14,800 nucleotides of DNA from Phycisphaeraceae bacterium (GTDB lineage: Bacteria > Planctomycetota > Phycisphaerae > Phycisphaerales > UBA1924): contig WUAJ01000039.1 in assembly GCA_009827215.1 (NCBI GenBank), forward strand, positions 1-14,800, in the 5' to 3' direction. The position numbers and the translations under genes were made by a program. Numbering within the stretch: position 1 is the first letter of the stretch; every line of letters begins with the position of its first letter. Positions 7,858 through 14,021 of the stretch are shown here, piece by piece. Below the pieces are notes generated by a model. It was given only the letters and a program-made list of their open reading frames with translations, did no database searches and had not been told where the DNA came from.

Positions 7858-9102
7858 ATGCTCTGGCAACCATCCATCCCCGATTCCTACCACACGCTCT
7901 CTGAAACGGAACTCACCGCGCGCATCGAGGACCGCCGCAAACAACTCGGGACCTCCCTCCTCATCCTGGGACACCACTACCAGATGGACTCCGTCGTCCA
8001 GCACGCCGACTTCATGGGTGACTCCCTCAAGCTCGCGCAGCTCGCCGCCTCCGTCGTCGAGGACCGCGCCAAAGCAAACACCCCCGTCTCCCACATCGTT
8101 TTCTGCGGCGTCCACTTCATGGCAGAAACCGCAGACATCCTCACACCCGACTCCGTCCAGGTCATCCTCCCAGACCTCTCCGCCGGATGCTCCATGGCCG
8201 ACATGGCCGACTACGAACAAACCGTCGAAGCGTGGGAACTCATCCACGAATCACTCAAACAACAAGGATGGACCGGCCGCATCACCCCCATCACCTATGT
8301 CAACTCCACCGCCGCCATCAAAGCATTCGTCGGAGACCACGGCGGCGCGTGCTGCACCTCATCCAACGCCGGACAAGTCTTCGAATGGGCCATGAACGGC
8401 GGCACTCAACCACGTAAAGACGGCGAAGACATCAAAGTCCTCTTCCTCCCAGACCAACACCTCGGACGCAACACCTCCGCCGCCTTCGGGATCGACGTAA
8501 CGCGCAATACCTGCGTGTACGACCCCAAGAAAACAGAACGAGGCGAACCACTCGGAGGAACGTCCGCCCAAGAGTTACACGACGCCGCAACCATCTTGTG
8601 GGCAGGACATTGCAGCGTCCACAAACTCTTCGCACCAGAACACTGCGCCCAGATCCGAGAGGACAACAAAAACCTCGATCCCGGCGTCGAACCCATGCAG
8701 ATCCTCGTGCACCCCGAGTGCTGCAAAGAAGTCGTCGACCTCGCCGACCTCGCCGGATCGACCGAGTTCATCATCAACACGATCAAGAACGCCGCACCCG
8801 GCACCCGCTGGGCCATCGGCACCGAGGTCCACCTCGTCAATAGACTCGCAAACGAGCACCGCGAGCGCGGCGTCGAAGTCACCATGCTCTCCGACTGCCA
8901 GTGCCTCTGCACCACCATGTACCGCATCAACCAGCCCCACCTACTCTGGATCCTCGATGGACTCTGTGGCGTCAACACCAAAGACAACAAACCCATCGCT
9001 CGAAATGTCGTAAGCGTCCATCCAGAAGCCCAGCGCCTCGCGATCCTCGCCCTCGACCGAATGCTCGCCCACACCGGAGGCGGAGCCGTCAAAGTTAGCT
9101 AA
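7858..9102 (+). CDS. nadA: Quinolinate synthase
   Basis: NadA condenses iminoaspartate with dihydroxyacetone phosphate to quinolinate, the [4Fe-4S]-dependent step of de novo NAD synthesis in the cytoplasm. The 414-residue protein contains the expected landmarks: GHHYQ (38-42), Cys111 in LSAGCSMADM, WAGHCSVHKLFAPE (248-261), Cys288 in HPECCKEVVD, and the C-terminal cysteine cluster DCQCLC with Cys351 before TTMYRI. Cys111, Cys288 and Cys351 are the likely three cluster ligands. The start at 7858 has no Shine-Dalgarno but a TACAAT box just upstream. nadB and nadC are not adjacent. The gene is divergent from the lemA operon with 71 bases between start codons, which must contain both promoters. 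Confidence 0.95.
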   Translation: MLWQPSIPDSYHTLSETELTARIEDRRKQLGTSLLILGHHYQMDSVVQHADFMGDSLKLAQLAASVVEDRAKANTPVSHIVFCGVHFMAETADILTPDSVQVILPDLSAGCSMADMADYEQTVEAWELIHESLKQQGWTGRITPITYVNSTAAIKAFVGDHGGACCTSSNAGQVFEWAMNGGTQPRKDGEDIKVLFLPDQHLGRNTSAAFGIDVTRNTCVYDPKKTERGEPLGGTSAQELHDAATILWAGHCSVHKLFAPEHCAQIREDNKNLDPGVEPMQILVHPECCKEVVDLADLAGSTEFIINTIKNAAPGTRWAIGTEVHLVNRLANEHRERGVEVTMLSDCQCLCTTMYRINQPHLLWILDGLCGVNTKDNKPIARNVVSVHPEAQRLAILALDRMLAHTGGGAVKVS

Positions 9103-9153
9103 CATCCGATTCATCCACAGTTCACCCATCTTCAAACCCAAAGGGCTTTAACC

Positions 9154-9570
9154 ATGTCATCCATCAACACCAAAGACATCTCCCTCTCACAAGCACAAGC
9201 CGTCGTCGCCGCAGCACAGGCCAAAGCCGCCGAGATCGGGACCAAAATGGATATCGCCGTCGTTGACGCCGGCGCCAACCTCAAAGCCTTCGCTCGCATG
9301 GACGGCGCCTGGATCGGTTCGATCGACATCGCCCAGAAGAAAGCCCGCACCGCTCGTTACTTCGATATGCCCACCGGCACCATCGGCACTCTCTCACAAC
9401 CCGGCGGCTCGCTCTACAACATCGAGCACTCAAACAACGGCCTCATCTCCTTCCCCGGCGGACTCCCAATCATGGACGGCGACACCGTCATCGGAGCCAT
9501 CGGCGTCTCAGGTTCATCCGTCGAAGACGACCACACCGTCGCCCAAGCCGGCGTTGATGCGATCAGCTAA
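9154..9570 (+). CDS. GlcG/HbpS-like (DUF336) protein
   Basis: A 138-residue single-domain protein of the GlcG/HbpS family. The family pattern is followed nearly throughout: LSQAQAVVAAAQAKAAE helix, MDIAVVDAGANLKAFARMDGA (32-52), GSIDIAQKKARTARYFDMPTG (55-75), PGGSLYNIE, FPGGLPI and a terminal GAIGVSGSSVEDD. Members include the Streptomyces haem-binding HbpS and GlcG of glycolate operons; many are of unknown role. There is no signal peptide, so this one should be cytoplasmic. AAAGGG eight bases before the ATG supports the start. It is 51 bases after nadA on the same strand and could share its transcript. No glycolate-oxidase or haem-uptake gene is nearby, so no substrate is assigned. Confidence 0.88.
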   Translation: MSSINTKDISLSQAQAVVAAAQAKAAEIGTKMDIAVVDAGANLKAFARMDGAWIGSIDIAQKKARTARYFDMPTGTIGTLSQPGGSLYNIEHSNNGLISFPGGLPIMDGDTVIGAIGVSGSSVEDDHTVAQAGVDAIS

Positions 9571-9639
9571 ATTTCCGCACAAACCAGCACACCCGAAACA
9601 ATTCCCGCACGATTCGAGCGATCCAAGCCCAATCGCCGA

Positions 9640-10161
9640 TTGTTCCACGTGGAACATTCTCCCCCACATCCCGCCGACGATCACCTCCCCGAACTGAGCG
9701 ACAACATCGCGTCGGAGATTTCGCGCTGGGCATTCTTCATCTGCGGCCTCATCCTCATCATCGCCGCCGCGACGCTCCCGCTCAAAGCTGATCTCGACTA
9801 CACACGCCACCAGCGTGATCTCGCGATGGTCATCGAGCAAGAAAATGTTGCACGAAACGCGTCATACCAATCGATGCTCGACGCGATCGAATCCAAAAAT
9901 CCCGACACGCTCCGTCTGCTCGCGCAGTCCAATATGGGACTGATCCCGGCATCGCACGAGGCGTTGCTGGTACCAGGCGAGCAGCGCGATCCGATGGTGT
10001 TCGAACTGCTCGAACCTCAGCCGCTGGCGCGTCCGGAGTTCTCGCCGCAGTATTCTCGGCTTGAGCGTTTGGTCATGATCCCCAAGTCCAGACTCTGGGT
10101 CATCGCGGGTGGGATCTTCTGCGTGCTGATCGGACTCCTCCCAGCTGCGGAACCCAAGTGA
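9640..10161 (+). CDS. Small FtsB/DivIC-like membrane protein, TTG start inside parS
   Basis: A 173-residue protein with no ATG before its first membrane segment. The best start is TTG 9640 (residues read MFHVEH); GTG 9649 is possible. No Shine-Dalgarno is apparent. Transmembrane segment 1 spans about residues 30-47; a charged, helix-prone stretch follows (about 50-97) and then NMGLIPASHEALLVP, reminiscent of the single-membrane-span plus coiled-coil plus LG-hydrophobic pattern of FtsB/DivIC division proteins. A second membrane segment (151-168) near the C-terminus is not typical of that family. I therefore treat the division link as a hypothesis. The frame is open back to the previous gene's stop, but contains no better start. 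Its first codons are the parS palindrome, which limits what the N-terminus can be. Confidence 0.65.
   Translation: MFHVEHSPPHPADDHLPELSDNIASEISRWAFFICGLILIIAAATLPLKADLDYTRHQRDLAMVIEQENVARNASYQSMLDAIESKNPDTLRLLAQSNMGLIPASHEALLVPGEQRDPMVFELLEPQPLARPEFSPQYSRLERLVMIPKSRLWVIAGGIFCVLIGLLPAAEPK
9641..9656. other. parS-like centromere site
   Basis: TGTTCCACGTGGAACA is a perfect 16-bp palindrome matching the ParB-binding parS consensus tGTTnCACGTGnAACa. ParB loads at such sites near the chromosome origin to direct segregation. I noticed no second copy in the window. Its place beside the strand-composition switch supports a real parS rather than a chance match. Confidence 0.8.
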
Positions 10162-10190
10162 ATCTGACCTCGATCGGCTAGAGTCTCTGT

Positions 10191-11150
10191 ATGCCGAGCG
10201 TTGTGCGCTATCCAGTGATTGTGGGTCCAACCGCGGGCGGGAAAACCGCGCTGGGAGTCGCGCTGTGTCAGGAGTACGAACGCCGCGGCTTACCGATCGG
10301 ACAGGTCATCACGGCGGACGCGTACCAGATCTACCGAGGTCTGGACATCGGGACCGCAAAGCCGACGACGGAAGAGATGCAAGGCGTCGTGCACCATCAG
10401 ATCGACATCGTCGATCCCACAGAACGATTCACGGTCGCGGACTGGATCGATCGCGCTGGTCCGCTCACGGATCAACTCATCGCTGACAGCGTGCACCCTG
10501 TCGTCGTCGGCGGAACCAACCTGTACATCCAGACCTATCTCGACGGCATGTTCAGTGCGCCCGAGCCGAGCGATGAAGTCATGGAACAGGTGCAATCGAT
10601 GGAGCAATCCGAGCGCCGCGCCAAGCTGCTGAGGGTTGATCCCGAAGCGCATGAGCGGATTGATTCCAACGACCTGCGCCGAACGCGTCGCGCGCTGGCG
10701 GTGTATCTGCAGACCGGGACCCCGATCAGTGAGCTGCAACGCCAGTGGGATCAGGAGGATCACGCGCGCGATGGAGCCGTGCTCGTGGGATTACACTGGG
10801 AGAGCGAGCTGATCAATCCGCGCATCAATCAGCGCGTCAAGCAGATGGTTGAGATGGGACTGGTCGAAGAAGTCCGCGCGTTGTGGGAATCGGGGAAGCT
10901 CGGCGAGCAATCATCACAAGCGATCGGTTACAAGCAGCTCATCGAGCACTTCGAGCGGCGATGCTCACTTGATGAAGCGATCGAGCGGATCAAGATCGAC
11001 ACGAGGCGGTTTGCGAAAAATCAGCGGACATGGCTCAAGCGATTCCGAGGTCGGCGGAGCGGATCGATCTGGATCGACGCGCCGGATCGGGATGCGGATA
11101 CCATGGCGAGGGAGATCGTGGACCGATTGATGGATGCCTCGGCGAGCTAA
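10191..11150 (+). CDS. miaA: tRNA dimethylallyltransferase
   Basis: MiaA transfers a dimethylallyl group from DMAPP to N6 of A37 in tRNAs reading codons that start with U. The 319-residue product has the P-loop GPTAGGKT (12-19), the substrate motif DAYQIYRGLDIGTAKP (43-58, the family's DSxQxYxxxDIGTAKP), VVGGTNLYI (105-113), and C-terminal QAIGYKQLI and RRFAKNQRTWLKRF. Length is normal. The start ATG has no strong Shine-Dalgarno; TAGAGT six bases upstream could be a -10 box for a leaderless transcript. It follows the FtsB-like gene by 29 bases and precedes the antiporter by 26. This is the first gene in the G-rich part of the window. No miaB or hfq is adjacent. Confidence 0.96.
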   Translation: MPSVVRYPVIVGPTAGGKTALGVALCQEYERRGLPIGQVITADAYQIYRGLDIGTAKPTTEEMQGVVHHQIDIVDPTERFTVADWIDRAGPLTDQLIADSVHPVVVGGTNLYIQTYLDGMFSAPEPSDEVMEQVQSMEQSERRAKLLRVDPEAHERIDSNDLRRTRRALAVYLQTGTPISELQRQWDQEDHARDGAVLVGLHWESELINPRINQRVKQMVEMGLVEEVRALWESGKLGEQSSQAIGYKQLIEHFERRCSLDEAIERIKIDTRRFAKNQRTWLKRFRGRRSGSIWIDAPDRDADTMAREIVDRLMDASAS

Positions 11151-11176
11151 GGAACGGATGAAGGGACGAGGAATCG

Positions 11177-12862
11177 ATGGACTCTTGGTATCTGCTGCTT
11201 GATATTCTGATCCTGCTGGGCGGGGCGCTCGTGCTGGGGGTGGTGTGCGAACGCTTGCGGCAGTCGCCGATCCTTGGGTATCTGGCGGCGGGGACATTGC
11301 TTGGTCCCAATGCGCTGCGGGTGGTCTCGACGGCGGATGAGGTGACGGTGCTCGCGGAGCTCGGGGTGGCGCTGCTGCTGTTTACGATCGGTCTTGAGTT
11401 CTCTTGGCCGAGACTGAAGAAGCTTGGCGCCGCGGCGTTTGGCGGCGGGACTGGTCAGGTGCTCGTCACAATGGGGCTCGCGGCGGGGTGCGCGATGATC
11501 TTCAGTATGCCTTTCCGGACTTCGATCGCGGTCGGTGCGATCGTAGCGCTGAGCAGCACGGCGGTGGTGCTGCGACTGCTGATCTCACGCGCGGAGATCG
11601 AGAGCGCTCACGGTCGGCACGCGCTGGGGATCCTGCTGATGCAGGATGTCGCGGTGGTGCCTTTGGTGCTGCTCGTCACGCTGATCGGCGGCGACGGCTC
11701 GATGAAGGACATGAGCAAGGATATTGTCCTCGCGATCGTCGGCGCGCTTGTGCTTGTGGTGGTGCTGTATGTGCTGCTCAATAAGGTCGCGCCAAAGGTC
11801 ATGGGGCTCGGGGAGATGCAGCGGAATCGTGATCTGCCGATTCTACTCGCGATCGTGATCGGATTGGGATCGGCGCTTGCGTCTCACAAGCTCGGGTTGT
11901 CTCCGGCGCTGGGCGCGTTTGTCGCGGGGATGATCCTCGCGGAGTCTCCCTTTGCGACGCAGATCCGCGCGGACATCGGATCGATCCGGACGCTGCTGGT
12001 CACGCTGTTCTTCAGCTCGATCGGGATGCTCGGCGATCCGGCGTGGTTCTTTAGTCATCTCCCATCGGTGCTGGGGTTTGTTGCGGCGATCGTGATCGGC
12101 AAGAGTGTGGTGGTCTGGATTGTCCTCAAGTGTTTCGGGCTCACGCATCGACACGCGCTGGCGGCGGGGATCTGTTTAGCACAGGTCGGTGAGTTCTCGT
12201 TCGTGCTCGCGGCGGTCGCGCGCGGGACGGTCATCAGCGAGGAGATGTTTACGCTGATCATCTCGTCGACGATTGTGACCTTGTTCTTGACGCCTTATCT
12301 GGTGGCGTTTGCGCCGAGGGTTTCGGGGATGGTGGTCGGCACGCTCGAACGCATCGGCGTGGCCAAGGCGGTCGCGGTCGAGACAGCGAGCAAGCAGTCG
12401 GTCGCGAGTGATCGGCTTGTCGTGATCGGGTTTGGTCCGGCGGGTGAAGCGGTGGCGCACGCTTTGGATGGTCACGAGGATCGCGTGACTGTGCTCGATC
12501 TGAATCCCACAAGTATCCGGCGAGCGCATCAGCTCGGATACTCGGCACACATTGGCAACGCGGCGCAGGCTGAGGTGCTTGAGCACGCGGGGGTTGAGCA
12601 CGCAAGTGCCGTGGTTGTGACGGTTCCTGATCCTGGAGCGGCGCGCGAGATCGTCGGATTGGTGCGATCGCTTGCTCCGAATGTGCACATCATCGCGAGA
12701 GCGCGGTACCACCGTTTCTACGACGACATTCAGCGAGGCGGGGCGGATGATGTGGTCAATGAAGAATGGATTGTTGGGGCGATTCTTGCTTCACGCGTAC
12801 GCGCCTGCTTGCGGCGCGAAGAGCAGTCTGAGGACGAAGCGTCTTCGGTTGAATCAGAATAA
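11177..12862 (+). CDS. KefB/KefC-type monovalent cation:proton antiporter with RCK (TrkA-N) domain
   Basis: A CPA2-family transporter of 561 residues: about 12 hydrophobic segments over residues 5-380, then a cytoplasmic NAD-binding RCK domain. Transporter signatures include ALLLFTIGLEF (65-75), ALSSTAVVLRLL (124-135), GILLMQDVAVVPL (151-163), LSPALGAFVAGMILAESPF (241-259) and LAQVGEFSFVLA (334-345). The Rossmann motif GFGPAG (418-423) and Asp441 (VLDLN) mark the RCK domain. It probably exchanges K+ or Na+ for H+ across the inner membrane, gated by a nucleotide ligand; ion and ligand cannot be told from sequence. The ancillary quinone reductase of Kef systems (kefF/kefG) is absent nearby. The ATG at 11177 has GAGGAA a few bases upstream. 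It ends 10 bases from the convergent FmdB-like gene. Confidence 0.93.
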   Translation: MDSWYLLLDILILLGGALVLGVVCERLRQSPILGYLAAGTLLGPNALRVVSTADEVTVLAELGVALLLFTIGLEFSWPRLKKLGAAAFGGGTGQVLVTMGLAAGCAMIFSMPFRTSIAVGAIVALSSTAVVLRLLISRAEIESAHGRHALGILLMQDVAVVPLVLLVTLIGGDGSMKDMSKDIVLAIVGALVLVVVLYVLLNKVAPKVMGLGEMQRNRDLPILLAIVIGLGSALASHKLGLSPALGAFVAGMILAESPFATQIRADIGSIRTLLVTLFFSSIGMLGDPAWFFSHLPSVLGFVAAIVIGKSVVVWIVLKCFGLTHRHALAAGICLAQVGEFSFVLAAVARGTVISEEMFTLIISSTIVTLFLTPYLVAFAPRVSGMVVGTLERIGVAKAVAVETASKQSVASDRLVVIGFGPAGEAVAHALDGHEDRVTVLDLNPTSIRRAHQLGYSAHIGNAAQAEVLEHAGVEHASAVVVTVPDPGAAREIVGLVRSLAPNVHIIARARYHRFYDDIQRGGADDVVNEEWIVGAILASRVRACLRREEQSEDEASSVESE

Positions 12863-12872
12863 CTGCTCAGAG

Positions 12873-13172
12873 TCAGTCATCGAGGGAGATGGACTTTGGC
12901 CCTTCTTTTCCGGCGGTGCGTTCCATGTAGCCGTCGCCTCGTTTTTCGTATTTGGTAAATCCGAGGCGTGAGAGGTTCTCGTTGGAGAGCTGGGACTTGC
13001 CTTTCAAGTCGGACCATTTCCCGGCGATGTTTGGCGCTTGGATGACGCGCTGGACTGGGCGACCCTCGTGCTCGGTGAGCGCGTCTTCGGACATCTGCTG
13101 GACGAGCTCGAAGGTGGGCTCGTCGGTGGGTTGTCCTTTATCGTCGAGGTATTGGTAGACATAGATGGGCAT
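12873..13172 (-). CDS. FmdB-like small protein lacking zinc-ribbon cysteines
   Basis: A 99-residue protein starting MPIYVYQYLDD. ATG 13172 is preceded by AGGAAA at a normal distance; the longer frame to 13283 adds unrelated residues across the previous gene's end. The layout parallels FmdB-family zinc-ribbon proteins: MPxYxY start, FELVQQMSEDALTEHEG (about residues 18-34, corresponding to FExxQxMsdxPLTxCPxCG) and PVQRVI. However, the product contains no cysteine, so it cannot form the usual four-Cys zinc site. The C-terminal half (LSNENLSRLGFTKYEKRGDGYMER) is conserved-looking, with LGFTKYE followed by a charged tail. Cys-less FmdB relatives occur in other bacteria as far as I recall. It is the last gene of the right-hand minus-strand cluster. 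Function unknown. Confidence 0.8.
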   Translation of the reverse strand: MPIYVYQYLDDKGQPTDEPTFELVQQMSEDALTEHEGRPVQRVIQAPNIAGKWSDLKGKSQLSNENLSRLGFTKYEKRGDGYMERTAGKEGPKSISLDD

Positions 13173-13204
13173 GGTGTTTCCTATCGGCTGATTGGGTGGC
13201 TGGG

Positions 13205-13540
13205 TTAGCCGAAGATTTGTCCTGATTCGGTGTCTTGCATTTTCCAACCGGAGGCTTTGCAGATTCGTTGGAGGACGGGCCACGCGAAGTCGGTGTTGTA
13301 GACGACGACCATGACTTGCATGAGTGAGTCGTGTCCTTGCGCGTATTCGACGGTGTATCCAGGGCCGTGGAGGACCATGGTTCCCATTCGGGTGATCTCG
13401 GCGCCGTCTGGGAGGGTGTTGAAGCGGGCGAGTTCTTTGCAGACTTCTTTGGGGGTGCCTAGCGGAAAGTTCCCGGCCATCGGGTCGTCGGTGTTCTTTG
13501 GTTTGGTGAAAACGAGGACTCGTTTTTTGGATTTGGCCAT
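13205..13540 (-). CDS. Conserved-looking hypothetical protein, 111 residues
   Basis: I do not recognise this protein. It is 111 residues, starts MAKSKKRVLVFTKPK, has no signal peptide or membrane segment, and reads as a compact alpha/beta domain: FPLGTPKEVCKELARFNTLPDG (about 25-46), TRMGTMVLHGPGYTVEYAQG (50-69), then MQVMVVVYNTDFAWPVLQRICKASGWKM (74-101). Only two cysteines are present and no catalytic motif stands out. Codon use matches its neighbours, and it sits in tandem between the receiver gene and the FmdB-like gene with 22 and 32 bases on either side. No Shine-Dalgarno precedes the ATG; a TACAAT box (minus strand) lies nine bases upstream instead. Confidence 0.75.
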   Translation of the reverse strand: MAKSKKRVLVFTKPKNTDDPMAGNFPLGTPKEVCKELARFNTLPDGAEITRMGTMVLHGPGYTVEYAQGHDSLMQVMVVVYNTDFAWPVLQRICKASGWKMQDTESGQIFG

Positions 13541-13549
13541 GGTTGAGTG

Positions 13550-13555
13550 ATTGTA
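13550..13555 (-). promoter_or_regulatory. Candidate -10 element (TACAAT) before the 111-residue gene
   Basis: On the minus strand TACAAT ends nine bases before ATG 13540, in the short gap after the receiver gene, and no Shine-Dalgarno is present. This is the same hexamer as before nadA. It could give an internal, almost leaderless transcript. Tentative. Confidence 0.3.
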
Positions 13556-13562
13556 GGTTGAT

Positions 13563-13994
13563 TTAGTCGTCGTCGTCGATCTCGTCGTCGTGCTCTTCGA
13601 TGAGCTTGACGGCGGTATCGAGGAGGAGTGAGAGGGGGACTGGTTTCTGGAGGTAGGCGTCTACGCCGAGGGATTCGCCGTAGGCTTGGTGGCGTTGACC
13701 TTCGTTGGCAGTAACCATAATGACGATGGGTGAGTTTTCGAGTCCCTTGATGCGTTCGAGGACGAGGAATCCGGAGCGTTTGGGGAGCATCATGTCGAGG
13801 ATGACGAGGTCTGGTGGGTCCTCGTTGCAGATGCGGACGGCTTCGTCGCCGTCGGATGCGGTGAGGGTCATGGCGTCTTCGGACTGGAACGCGGCGTCGA
13901 AGGATTCGAGGATGTCGCGTTCGTCATCAACGATGAGCACGCGGACATCGGCGAGGCGTCCTTCGTCGTAGCTGTCGTCTTTGTTGTGGTCCAT
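13563..13994 (-). CDS. Single-domain response regulator (receiver only)
   Basis: A 143-residue protein consisting of one CheY-like receiver domain with a Glu/Asp-rich tail (EEHDDEIDDDD) and no output domain. All key residues are present: acidic pair Asp23/Asp24 (VDDE), phosphoacceptor Asp67 (VILDMMLP), Thr95 (MVTAN) and Lys117 (LQKPVP). It should be phosphorylated by a histidine kinase and signal through protein contacts, but no kinase gene is in the window. The start ATG 13994 has GAGGAC six bases upstream. It lies 27 bases downstream of the acyltransferase gene on the same strand, so is probably co-transcribed with it; the gene's target cannot be told from context. Confidence 0.92.
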   Translation of the reverse strand: MDHNKDDSYDEGRLADVRVLIVDDERDILESFDAAFQSEDAMTLTASDGDEAVRICNEDPPDLVILDMMLPKRSGFLVLERIKGLENSPIVIMVTANEGQRHQAYGESLGVDAYLQKPVPLSLLLDTAVKLIEEHDDEIDDDD

Positions 13995-14021
13995 GGTTGT
14001 CCTCGTGTGCTTGTCGATTGA

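Larger units (their letters stand above)
9640..10200. other. GC-skew crossover, candidate origin-proximal region
   Basis: Hand counts of G versus C on the + strand per 60 bases run about 12/26 at 9661 and 14/26 at 9721, near equality from 9961 to 10200, and 23/15 at 10201. Far to either side the bias is strong and does not depend on gene direction (for example 3 G/33 C at 4741, 11/25 at 7081 in a minus gene, 28/10 at 13621 in a minus gene). The C-rich to G-rich change is the sign expected at an origin. No AT-rich unwinding element or DnaA-box cluster is visible. Confidence 0.6.

Noticed and set aside
8406..9092. 228-codon minus-strand frame opposite nadA
   Set aside because: nadA is unmistakable from its cluster cysteines and motifs; the opposite frame has no recognisable domain.
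12176..12712. 178-codon minus-strand frame opposite the RCK part of the antiporter
   Set aside because: Arg/His/Asp-rich antisense shadow of a well-supported gene.
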